DNA from: Anisus vortex
Taxonomy: Eukaryota > Mollusca > Gastropoda > Planorbidae
Reading direction: 5' to 3'
NCBI GenBank assembly: GCA_949126835.1
Contig: OX421502.1
Span: 38,473,282 to 38,537,281 of the forward strand
Length of the DNA stretch: 64,000 nucleotides
This document shows positions 1 through 10,106 of this stretch, piece after piece. The position numbers were made by a program, and so were the translations under genes. Position 1 is the stretch's first letter. Every line of letters starts with the position of its first letter. The notes under the pieces were generated by a model, which searched no databases, was not told the DNA's origin, and saw only the letters and a program-made list of their open reading frames with translations.

Positions 1-472
1 ACTTGTGTGATCTAAATAGAAGGTCTCATCCATAATTTATTATGGTGAATAAATTGCCTTGTAATACTAGTCAATGCCCACTTGTAATAGACCACTTAGA
101 CCATTTGTGACAGACAACCTGTTAGTGCCCATTTGTGATAGACCAGTTGTCACATACATGTCATTTATCACTAGTAAAACAACACGTTACCAAACTGAAT
201 AGCCAGTGACTACTGTGTCCTGTTGGCATTTAGGAACAAGACGGATGGTTGTTAGGAAAACAGCTCAATGGTCAGCTTGAGTATGGATTTCGCCTTAATC
301 TGGCCACTGGTCACTATTGGAAAAAAAGTACTTATCAAGCCAGCGATCACTACCAAATGAATACCAATGGTTCGACCAGCCAAGTAGCCAAGAGCTGGCC
401 AATGTCCACTGTGATACCAAATAGTAGATGGGATCTTTGGATGTCTTCGCTAGTATTCGGAGATTTAGACAC

Positions 473-1241
473 ATTTAGATCTACGTAATAGTACGTATTT
501 AGATCTACGTAATAGTACGTATTTAGATCTACGTAATAGTACGTATTTAGATCTACGTAATAGTACGTATTTAGATCTACGTAATAGTACGTATTTAGAT
601 CTACGTAATAGTACGTATTTAGATCTACGTAATAGTACGTATTTAGATCTACGTAATAGTACGTATTTAGATCTACGTAATAGTACGTATTTAGATCTAC
701 GTAATAGTACGTATTTAGATCTACGAAATAGAACGTATTTAGATCTACGTAATAGTACGTATTTAGATCTACGTAATAGTACGTATTTAGATCTACGAAA
801 TAGAACGTATTTAGATCTACGTAATAGTACGTATTTAGATCTACGAAATAGAACGTATTTAGATCTACGTAATAGTACGTATTTAGATCTACGTAATAGT
901 ACGTATTTAGATCTACGTAATAGTACGTATTTAGATCTACGTAATAGTACGTATTTAGATCTACGTAATAGTACGTATTTAGATCTACGTAATAGTACGT
1001 ATTTAGATCTACGTAATAGTACGTATTTAGATCTACGTAATAGTACGTATTTAGATCTACGAAATAGAACGTATTTAGATCTACGTAATAGTACGTATTT
1101 AGATCTACGTAATAGTACGTATTTAGATCTACGAAATAGAACGTATTTAGATCTACGTAATAGTACGTATTTAGATCTACGAAATAGAACGTATTTAGAT
1201 CTACGAAATAGAACGTATTTAGATCTACGAAATAGAACGTA
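473..1241. repeat. 24-bp minisatellite, about 32 units
   Basis: The unit is 24 bp and contains the palindromes AGATCT and TACGTA (TACGTA-ATAG-TACGTA). Two variants alternate: the common form with TACGTAATAGTACG and a less common form with TACGAAATAGAACG. Because 24 is divisible by three and two minus-strand frames lack stops, the array produces open frames of 340 and 278 codons that read as 8-residue repeats (YYYVDLNT/FYFVDLNT, or YVLLRRSK). No codon-level constraint is visible, so I treat it as non-coding. Confidence 0.95.
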
Positions 1242-1527
1242 TGCTGTGTCCGACATGATACTTGACTGATATACAATAGGTGTTTTCTCCTCCCCCTCCA
1301 ATTAGTTTTCAGTAGCCATTTTCTTTTAAAATGCATACATGCATATGAAAAAGGGGGTGGGGGTGTACACAAATATTTTTTTAAATGACCATATGACTAA
1401 ATATAAACAACAGTCAATAAATTCGTGAAAAAAAAATAAATGTATATTTACAAATTTATGCAGGTCATTAAATGTAAGCGGAGGAATAAAATCTCGCTTG
1501 AAAACAGCGAACATTTATACAGCAGGG

Positions 1528-1685
1528 AACACCATTTTCATTGGCCGCAACACACGAGGGGGATTGTGTGGCGAACACAATGCCGAGCCACCTTTAGGGC
1601 CTACATTCCAACAAGCTACTTGTGATACCTATCGGATCTGGCTAAGTACACTCAGAAGGGGAACTTGGGTCGAAGAGCAACGAAA
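1528..1685 (-). mobile_element. Diverged SINE-like fragment (in duplication copy 1)
   Basis: The run CATTGGCCGCAACACACGAG, followed by GATTGTGTGGCGAACACAATGCCGAGCC, aligns with the middle of the window's tRNA-derived SINE read on the minus strand (cagtttctgtggccacggca, then gattgtgtggccagcacaatgcccagcc). The tRNA head and the tail are not recognisable. It may belong to an older subfamily. Its partner in copy 2 lies at 9244-9400. Confidence 0.5.
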
Positions 1686-2261
1686 CAAATAAAAACAAAC
1701 AACACTTTGGGATGTGGCAAAGACCTTAAAGCATTGAATCTGTGTTTGGTTTGACAGGTAATCAGGGAGTGAGCTCCTAAACATATCGTGAGTTGGTCTC
1801 ATCAAACAAACTGGCCTGTTGAATCCCTGGGTGGTTTAGTTCGTGTTCTTAGTCGTGTGCCCCACCACTTCTGTAGCTGACAACAGCTTGTGTGCTTTAA
1901 TGCGCTCACAACAGCTTTATGTTGACAAACATGCAAGGTAGAATATGCCGTAGTGTTCAGTACAATCATTTATACATTTGAAATCAATTGAATCGTAATT
2001 GGGGCAGTATTTATAAACATATTATCGCCACGGGGAATGGGTTTGTTAACAAAGAGAAACTATGCAACTTGGCACGCATGCCGTAGGCTGCCGACCACTG
2101 GTCTAAACATTATCATTTGTTAGTCAAGATGGGGATCTAACACCTATCATTATTGATTAACTTTTCATCTCAATAACTGTGATGTCCTTTAATGTTTTTT
2201 TATTTAATCATGATCATAAGTCATAAAATTCTCTATTGGAGGACGTTTGAGCAGTAGTAAT

Positions 2262-3253
2262 AATTAGAGACCAACCAAAATTCGGATTCGGATTCGGTTT
2301 CGGCGCCGAAAATAGGCAAAAACTCTTTTTCGGTGTGGATTCGGTTTCGGCCGAATCCAAAAGGTTAGTTTTCGGTTTGTTTACGGTTTCGGCCGAAACT
2401 GATATTGACTTTCGGTCATCAGCCGAATATCTATTTTAACTTTCAAAATTCAAAATGCTGCATCTATTGCTGCATCTTTACTCTGCTTATTAATACTTTC
2501 ATTTAGTTAAACTGTTATGAATTAATCTGTGTGAAGTAGGGATGTTTAACGAAAACCGGATTTCCCACGATTTATTTATCTTTTTATCTGAAGAAATATT
2601 TGTAAACCCTGTTTGATTAGCACAAAACAATTCCTTAACATTATATTCCTTGCAAACACTCGTTTGTCAGAGGTGAATTATATTTTTTAGTTTTTTTTTC
2701 GAATTCCGAATATTGCTTGTGAATTTGCGATACAAGCACATACAACAGCAAATGCAGATGTTAACGCTAGTCGTTGGTGGAGACATTTGATCAACGTATT
2801 CGAAAAAAACAACAACTGGAATTTCCCCACTGATGGTGGACACTCCTGTAACAGACAAACAGGCCGATAGACGTAAGGTTGCGAGATACTTGGACTTCAA
2901 AAGGAGGACATTGAGAGTAAAAAAGAATGACATATTTAGTGTTTCACAATCCACAATCAGTTCAGTTTTATTACATTAGCTGCCAATAATTGTATATTAG
3001 TAAAACTGACCCAACATTTTATTTAATGTAGACTGAAAAGCAGCTTTGGGCATTAAAAAAACAACTTTGCAGAGCATGTAAGGTTCTTTTCAAAAACGGT
3101 TAATTTTCTTGCCGGACGTCTGTCAACCCTAGAAAGATGTGCCTGGGATTTTATTCATATTCTACAAATATTCTTTTAATGTGTGTAACATATAGATCTA
3201 ACATCCACTGATTTATATTATAATTATAAAGGTCTAAATTCATGACACTACAG
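2262..3253. mobile_element. Truncated DNA transposon with TTTCGGCCGAA repeats, copy 1
   Basis: This begins near AGAGACCAACCAAAATTCGG and carries several TTCGGATTCGG / TTTCGGCCGAA motifs. A second element starting TAGGGATGTTTAACG is nested inside it from about 2537. Both lose their right ends at 3253, where homology with the second duplication copy stops. See the complete version at 10107-11588. The open frame of 95 codons on the minus strand (2667-2954) lies inside this element and resembles no family I know. Confidence 0.6.
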
Positions 3254-4548
3254 CTCTTGGTTGTCTGGTGCCCACCAAAGCGTGCGCTTTTGGTTCGTTG
3301 GCGCAGTGTCTCGATGGCGCATGGTTGGCTACCATATGCGAACAAAGGTTTGATAACCGCTGCACTGATGCAGACAACGTAAAGACCAATACATTTAAAA
3401 CCGAAATCTTTTCCTTCTGTCAAGATACATTTAATCACTAAGCCGATTACATTAAGCATCAAATTACTACCTGAAAACTAAGCAGTGACTCTATAAACTA
3501 TATGGATTGGTAGAATCTATCTAAACATCTACATCGAAGTGGAGCTAAGGAAACGATAAGTTTAATATGTCTGCCACGTTGGGTTACCGCCTCTTGTCTT
3601 CTATTCACATTGTCTTCCAACAATGGCCCCTGTCTACCCTGTCTCTCCCCAAAGAGTTTTTTTCATATAAAAAAAAAAACAGGCTTCTTAGAAATGTGTT
3701 GTTGTTTATTTTTTCCTCTATCAGGTCTTTGGCTTTTAATTATTTTCAATATCGATCTCATAGTCTAACAAAACAAAATTGTAGAGTTAGAAACCATAAG
3801 CCTCCATGGTATTATGATTATATGGTCATTTTTTTTGACTTGACAACATTGTCATTTTGTTGACATGATTATAATATTTTTTCTGTTGACATGATTATAT
3901 TATTGTCATTTGTTAAAAAAAAACAAAGTCAGTTTACTGGTTTATAAAGAAGTATATGACGAGTAATTTATTACAAAGAACAGCGAGTTATTAGATTACA
4001 AGTGATCTATACATTTTGGGGGGGGGGGGGTTCTACAAAAACAATTGTCCAGTCAGAACATAAAATGAAACAAAAGGGTTGTACATGTACACGTTATTAT
4101 AATCGTGTACAACAAACTCAAGTCTAAACACGGCAAACAGCATGTGGATGAGAATTAAAAAAAGAAGAAAGAGTGATTAGATATTTTGAAAAGACAAAGG
4201 CATTCTATTCATGTGTACTTAATAAAATCAATAATCTATTTTTCTTTTTTCTTCGTTTACTCTCTCTCTTTCTCTCTTTCTTTGTCTCTGACCTATGTTT
4301 TCCTTTCTTGTCCTTGTGTTTAAACTTTAAACGTGTGTTCAGTTGTCCCACAAATCCTATAGATTTTTAAAAGCTTAAATTTAACACACACACAAAAACG
4401 CTATTAAGATGATTTGTTTAAGAACATTTATATCCTCCCACCCCCTCCCCCAACCCAAGGAACATTGTATTTTGAACAATTAATTACGGGCCTCCATTTA
4501 GGCCGTGCTTGATTTCAGTGCCCCCAGTATTTCGTGATGGAAAAAAGA
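3254..4548. other. Unassigned intergenic sequence
   Basis: This is AT-rich single-copy-looking DNA. It contains short A and T runs, a G13-type homopolymer near 4018, a pyrimidine-rich patch near 4258-4300 and a C-rich patch near 4436. The short open frames here (103, 98 and 65 codons) show no recognisable motif. I see no gene. Confidence 0.5.
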
Positions 4549-5215
4549 CAGGGCCGGATTTCCCTACAGGCTATCAAGGCTTCAGCCTTGGACCTTAAGA
4601 TCAAGAGGGGCCTCAAGATGCTTTAGACGAACTCTCTTCAAGGGATACATTTAGAATTAAATCATTTATTCCTATATTAGATGCACTCGAATCAAATTTA
4701 GGAATAATAGCTTCTGTTTATGATGATGTAGATCTAGTGAAAATATTTTCCTATCTTGCCGATCTTACTTTATCAAAGGTAGAACTTCAATAAGCTGTTA
4801 ATGCAAGAATACACAGAAGATGTCAATAAAAATCTTACTTAACAACTATTTTATTTCCACACATATGTGAGACAAACGCATAGGCCTAAGTCTTCAAATA
4901 ATCCACATTGTCGTATAGGCCTACATAATTGTATCAAATACTATTCAAAGAAAATATTCCAGTGGCCTTCCCCAATGTGGAATCAATCTTACGGCTGTTT
5001 CTCAGTTTAATAGTCACTAATTAATTGTACCGGAGAAAGGTCATTTTCAAGACTTAAAAAAAAAAAAAATCATTTAAGAAGCTCAATGACCCAGACGAGG
5101 TTGTCTTCATTGAGTATTTTTTTGCATCGACAATGAGACCTTCAGAAAAATAGATTTTGATGAACTTATAGAAGAATTCTGTGTGAAATAGCTTAGAAAG
5201 AAAATCGTGTAATCT
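4549..5215 (+). pseudogene. Broken hAT-superfamily transposase (ZMYM1 / 52 kDa repressor-like type)
   Basis: A CAGGGCCGGATTTCC end at 4549 is typical of hAT elements. Downstream, short frames read as pieces of a hAT transposase of the zinc-finger MYM-type/52 kDa repressor-like group. The first is SFIPILDALESNLG followed by a run resembling VYDDVDLVKIFSYLADL (about 4650-4790). The second is FPNVESILRLFLSLIVTN (about 4970-5035). The third is CTGERSFSRLKK, then LRSSMTQTRLSSLSI and FDELIEEF (about 5038-5190), which match the C-terminal dimerisation domain. These pieces sit in different frames and are interrupted by stops (for example TAA near 4792 and near 5034) and by a poly-A frameshift near 5055. 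Most of the N-terminal and catalytic region is missing. No matching right terminal repeat was found, so the element is truncated or decayed. It cannot encode a working enzyme. Confidence 0.8.
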
Positions 5216-5568
5216 ACTTTTTCGTATTAAATGTATTCTTGGATTGAATCAGTTCTTAAATAAAATAACTATTAACATAAAATGTAATATGATATAGCCT
5301 ATAATTTGATATTTTCTTTTTTTTATGTGTGATCTGAATTAAGTTCCCTTTTTGGTTTAGTTTTAAAACTTAAAAATCATAATAATTCATACTTAAACTT
5401 TAAATGCGAATTATTATGAATTGAATTTGGTTCAATCTGTAATGTATTGAGTATATTTAATTCAATAGATAATATTATAATTTTTATTGCGTATTTTATT
5501 TTCATAGTCAAAGATGTTCATTATTTGAATTTTGTTTCTGTGTAAATGTTGTGTGTTATGTTTGAAAT
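5216..5568. other. AT-rich stretch without recognised features
   Basis: This is strongly AT-rich sequence between the hAT relic and the LINE fragment. It has no open frame worth noting and no repeat family that I recognise. It may be the 3' part of the decayed hAT element or the flank of the LINE. Confidence 0.4.
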
Positions 5569-5830
5569 CAACCAAATAACAACCTGTTGCAAAGCTCAGA
5601 TAAACATAAAGACAAAAACGCTTTCATTATCCCCTATGCGAGAACAAATGCATATAAGTACTCTTTCTTCCCGAGTGGCATTCGGGCATGGATGGGTTGC
5701 CTGAACAAACCAGGAAAACCAGTAACTTAACATCATTTAAAACATTAATAAAAATGCAAGACTAGACTCGGACCACGGATGAGCAGGAAGACTTCAGAAA
5801 ATTGGGTCTGTCGCTAGCCTGGCAGAAACA
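5569..5830 (+). pseudogene. LINE ORF2 C-terminal fragment (CR1/Jockey-like)
   Basis: Translation in one plus-strand frame gives LLQSSDKHKDKNAFIIPYAR and then TNAYKYSFFPSGIRAW. The second part matches the short motif near the C terminus of many non-LTR retrotransposon reverse transcriptases (…SFFPRTIRxWN…). Reading frame is lost shortly after, although LTSFKT, a further piece of the family, follows. Only the extreme 3' end is present, as expected from 5'-truncated retrotransposition. Related fragments lie at 13036-13275, 60750-61290, 61515-61625 and 63355-63725. Confidence 0.75.
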
Positions 5831-6045
5831 TACAACAGTTTTGAGAAGTTAATTGAAAGTATTTTAAGCAGTTTCTTTCTATGTTGTTGTTTTATCCCCT
5901 TGTATTATGTCATGCTCCATTACAATCTTTCCTCTGCTATTTCTTCGTTAAATTTGGTGAATGGAAATAATTAAACTATATCTATAATAAACTGGGCGGT
6001 GGTTTCCAGATTGTATTAATTTCTGCCGTTACCTTGACGACCACT

Positions 6046-6440
6046 AACTTGTCAGTGTCCACATGTGACAGACCACTTGTGACAGACCGTGTGTGACAAA
6101 CTAACTGTCAGTGTCCACAGGTGACAAACCACTTGTGACAGACCGTGTGTGACAAGCTGTCAGTTTCCACAGGTGACAGACCACTTGTGACAGACCGTGT
6201 GTGACAAACTGTCAGTGTCCACTTGTTGCAAACTACTTACTACTTGTGACAGACCGCTTGTGAAAGGCTATCTGTCAGTGTCCACTTGCGACAAATCACT
6301 CGTCAGTACCCACTGGTGACAGACCACGTGTGACTGACCCCTTGTCAATGCCCACTTGTAATAGACCACTTAGACCATTTGTGACAGACAACCTGTCAGT
6401 GCCCATTTGTGATAGACCAGTTGTCACATACATGTCATTT
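6046..6440. repeat. Degenerate tandem repeat, about 35 bp
   Basis: Repeated variants of GTGACAGACCACTTGTGACA and CTGTCAGTGTCCAC occur at irregular spacing of roughly 30-40 bp. The right end of the array enters the duplicated segment, so its last units are also seen at about 62-165. The repeats are old and diverged compared with the 24-bp array. Confidence 0.75.
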
Positions 6441-6748
6441 ATCACTAGTAAAACAACAGGTTACCAAACTGAATAGCCAGTCACTACTGTGACCTGTTGG
6501 CATTTAGGAACAAGGCGGATGGTTGTTAGGAAAACAGCTCAATGGTCAGCTTGAGTATGGATTTCGCCTTAATCTGGCCACTGGTCACTATTGGAAAAAA
6601 AGTACTTACCAAGCCAGCGCTCACTACCAAATGAATACCAATGGTTCGACCAGCCAAGTAGCCAAGAGCTGGCCAATGTCCACTGTGATACCAAATAGTA
6701 GATGGGATCTTTCGATGTCTTCGCTAGTATTCGGAGATTTAGACACTT

Positions 6749-8956
6749 TTAGATCTACGGAATAGTACGTATTTAGATCTACGTAATAGTACGTATTTAG
6801 ATCTACGTAATAGTACGTATTTAGATCTACGTAACAGTACGTATTTAGATCTACGGAATAGTACGTATTTAGATCTACGGAATAGTACGTATTTAGATCT
6901 ACGTAATAGTACGTATTTAGATCTACGTAACAGTACGTATTTAGATCTACGTAACAGTACGTATTTAGATCTACGGAATAGTACGTATTTAGATCTACGT
7001 AATAGTACGTATTTAGATCTACGTAATAGTACGTATTTAGATCTACGTAACAGTACGTATTTAGATCTACGTAATAGTACGTATTTAGATCTACGTAATA
7101 GTACGTATTTAGATCTACGTAATAGTACGTATTTAGATCTACGTAATAGTACGTATTTAGATCTACGTAATAGTACGTATTTAGATCTACGTAATAGTAC
7201 GTATTTAGATCTACGTAATAGTACGTATTTAGATCTACGGAATAGTACGTATTTAGATCTACGTAATAGTACGTATTTAGATCTACGTAATAGTACGTAT
7301 TTAGATCTACGTAATAGTACGTATTTAGATCTACGTAATAGTACGTATTTAGATCTACGTAATAGTACGTATTTAGATCTACGTAATAGTACGTATTTAG
7401 ATCTACGTAATAGTACGTATTTAGATCTACGTAATAGTACGTATTTAGATCTACGAAATAGAACGTATTTAGATCTACGTAATAGTACGTATTTAGATCT
7501 ACGTAATAGTACGTATTTAGATCTACGTAATAGTACGTAATTAGATCTACGTAATAGTACGTATTTAGATCTACGTAACAGTGCGTATTTAGATCTACGG
7601 AATAGTACGTATTTAGATCTACGGAATAGTACGTATTTAGATCTACGGAATAGTACGTATTTAGATCTACGTAATAGTACGTATTTAGATCTACGAAATA
7701 GAACGTATTTAGATCTACGTAATAGTACGTATTTAGATCTACGTAATAGTACGTATTTAGATCTACGTAATAGTACGTAATTAGATCTACGTAATAGTAC
7801 GTATTTAGATCTACGTAACAGTGCGTATTTAGATCTACGGAATAGTACGTATTTAGATCTACGGAATAGTACGTATTTAGATCTACGGAATAGTACGTAT
7901 TTAGATCTACGTAATAGTACGTATTTAGATCTACGTAATAGTACGTATTTAGATCTACGTAATAGTACGTATTTAGATCTACGGAATAGTACGTATTTAG
8001 ATCTACGTAATAGTACGTATTTAGATCTACGTAATAGTACGTATTTAGATCTACGTAATAGTACGTATTTAGATCTACGTAATAGTACGTATTTAGATCT
8101 ACGTAATAGTACGTATTTAGATCTACGTAATAGTACGTATTTAGATCTACGTAATAGTACGTATTTAGATCTACGTAATAGTACGTATTTAGATCTACGA
8201 AATAGAACGTATTTAGATCTACGTAATAGTACGTATTTAGATCTACGTAATAGTACGTATTTAGATCTACGTAATAGTACGTAATTAGATCTACGTAATA
8301 GTACGTATTTAGATCTACGTAACAGTGCGTATTTAGATCTACGGAATAGTACGTATTTAGATCTACGGAATAGTACGTATTTAGATCTACGGAATAGTAC
8401 GTATTTAGATCTACGTAATAGTACGTATTTAGATCTACGAAATAGAACGTATTTAGATCTACGTAATAGTACGTATTTAGATCTACGTAATAGTACGTAT
8501 TTAGATCTACGTAATAGTACGTAATTAGATCTACGTAATAGTACGTATTTAGATCTACGTAACAGTGCGTATTTAGATCTACGGAATAGTACGTATTTAG
8601 ATCTACGGAATAGTACGTATTTAGATCTACGGAATAGTACGTATTTAGATCTACGTAATAGTACGTATTTAGATCTACGAAATAGAACGTATTTAGATCT
8701 ACGTAATAGTACGTATTTAGATCTACGTAATAGTACGTATTTAGATCTACGTAATAGTACGTAATTAGATCTACGTAATAGTACGTATTTAGATCTACGT
8801 AACAGTGCGTATTTAGATCTACGAAATAGAACGTATTTAGATCTACGTAATAGTACGTATTTAGATCTACGTAATAGTACGTATTTAGATCTACGTAATA
8901 GTACGTATTTAGATCTACGTAATAGTACGGATTTAGATCTACGAAATAGAACGTAT
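6749..8956. repeat. 24-bp minisatellite, about 92 units, with 240-bp higher-order repeats
   Basis: The unit is the same as at 473-1241, but more variants are present: TACGGAATAG, TACGTAACAG, TACGTAACAGTGCG and a GTAATTAG form. These variants recur in fixed order in a block of ten units (240 bp). The marker GAAATAGAAC falls at about 7455, 7695, 8199, 8439 and 8679, spaced 240, 504, 240 and 240 bp. Two minus-strand frames are open for 820 and 758 codons solely because the unit length is a multiple of three. Confidence 0.95.
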
Positions 8957-9243
8957 GCTGTGTCCGACATGATACTTGACTGATATACAATACGTGTTTT
9001 CTCCTCCCCCTCCATTTAGTTTTCAGCAGCCATTTTCTTTTAAAATGCATACATGCATATGAAAAAGGGGGTGGGGGTGTACACAAGTATTTTTAAAAAT
9101 GACCATATGACTAAATATAAACAACAGTCAATAAATTCGTGAAAAAAAAATAAATGTATATTTACAAATTTATGCAGGTCATTAAATGTAAGCGGAGGAA
9201 TAAAATCTCGCTTGCAAACAGCGAACATTTATACAGCAGGGAA

Positions 9244-9400
9244 CACCAGTTTCATTGGCCGCAACACACGAGGGGATTGTGTGGCGAACACAATGCCGAG
9301 CCACCTTTAGGGCCTACATTCCAACAAGCTACGTGTGATACCTATTGGATCTGGCTAAGTACACTCAGAAGGGGAACTTGGGTCGAAGAGCAACGAAACA
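9244..9400 (-). mobile_element. Diverged SINE-like fragment (in duplication copy 2)
   Basis: This is the partner of 1528-1685, with the same partial match to the middle of the tRNA-derived SINE (gattgtgtggcgaacacaatgccgagcc). It differs from copy 1 by a few bases. Confidence 0.5.
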
Positions 9401-9852
9401 AATAAAAACAAACAACACTTTGGGATGTGGCAAAGACCTTAAAGCATTGAATCTGTGTTTGGTTTGACAGGTAATCAGGGAGTGAGCTCCTAAACATATC
9501 GTGAGTTGGTCTCATCAAACAAACTGGCCTGTTGAATCCCTGGGTGGTTTAGTTCGTGTTCTTGGTCGTGTGCCCCACCACTTCTGTAGCTGACAACAGC
9601 TTGTGTCGTGTGCTTTAATGCGCTCACAACAGCTTTATGTTGACAAACATGCAAGGTAGAATATGCCGTAGTGTTCAGTACAATCATTTATACATTTGAA
9701 ATCAATTGAATCGTAATTGGGGCAGTATTTATAAACATATTATCGCCACGGGGAATGGGTTTGTTAACAAAGAGAAACTATGCCTGGTACACAAGATGTG
9801 AATGAAATTAACAACAAAACAACACGTGTACAGTGTACACTATGTTACCATG

Positions 9853-9940
9853 TTTGGAGGTCTTCCGCGTGCCACTAAACAAGGCTCTGCGTGCCACTTG
9901 TGGCACGTGTGGCACGCATGCCGTAGGCTGCCGACCACTG
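9853..9940. mobile_element. hAT-type short element, right-end fragment
   Basis: GTCTTCCGCGTGCCACTAAA, then GGCACGCATGCC and the terminal GCTGCCGACCACTG, match the right half of the GGTCGGCAACC element family seen complete at 22728, 28820 and 63064. Only the last part is preserved. In duplication copy 1 just the final 30 bases remain (2071-2100). Confidence 0.7.
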
Positions 9941-10106
9941 GTCTAAACATTATCATTTGTTAGTCAAGATGGGGATCTAACACCTATCATTATTGATTAA
10001 ATTTTCATCTCAATAACTGTGATGTCCTTTAATGTTTTTTATTTAATCATGATCATAAGTCATAAAATTCTCTATTGGAGGACGTTTGAGCAGTAGTAAT
10101 AGTTAG

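Larger units (their letters stand above)
69..3253. repeat. Segmental duplication, copy 1 (shorter copy)
   Basis: This stretch matches 6345-11091 in the same orientation almost base for base outside the tandem arrays. Both copies share the CAATGCCCACTTGTAATAG start, the 24-bp array, the diverged SINE-like piece, and the left part of the element rich in TTTCGGCCGAA. Copy 1 has a much shorter array. It also lacks about 130 bp that copy 2 has at about 9782-9905, between AGAAACTATG and TGGCACGCATGCC. Homology stops at 3253, just after GACACTACAGCT. The window begins close to the left breakpoint, so the true left limit could be slightly different. Confidence 0.93.

Noticed and set aside
469..1241. 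CRISPR-like regular array.
   Set aside because: The units are directly contiguous with no unique spacers, and the genome is clearly eukaryotic.
6624..9086. Minus-strand open frame of 820 codons made of YYYVDLNT-type repeats (and the 340-codon equivalent at 350-1372).
   Set aside because: The frame exists because the tandem unit is 24 bp and stop-free in two frames at once; both frames stay open equally well. There is no splice or start context and no coding bias. Only a transcript would revive it.
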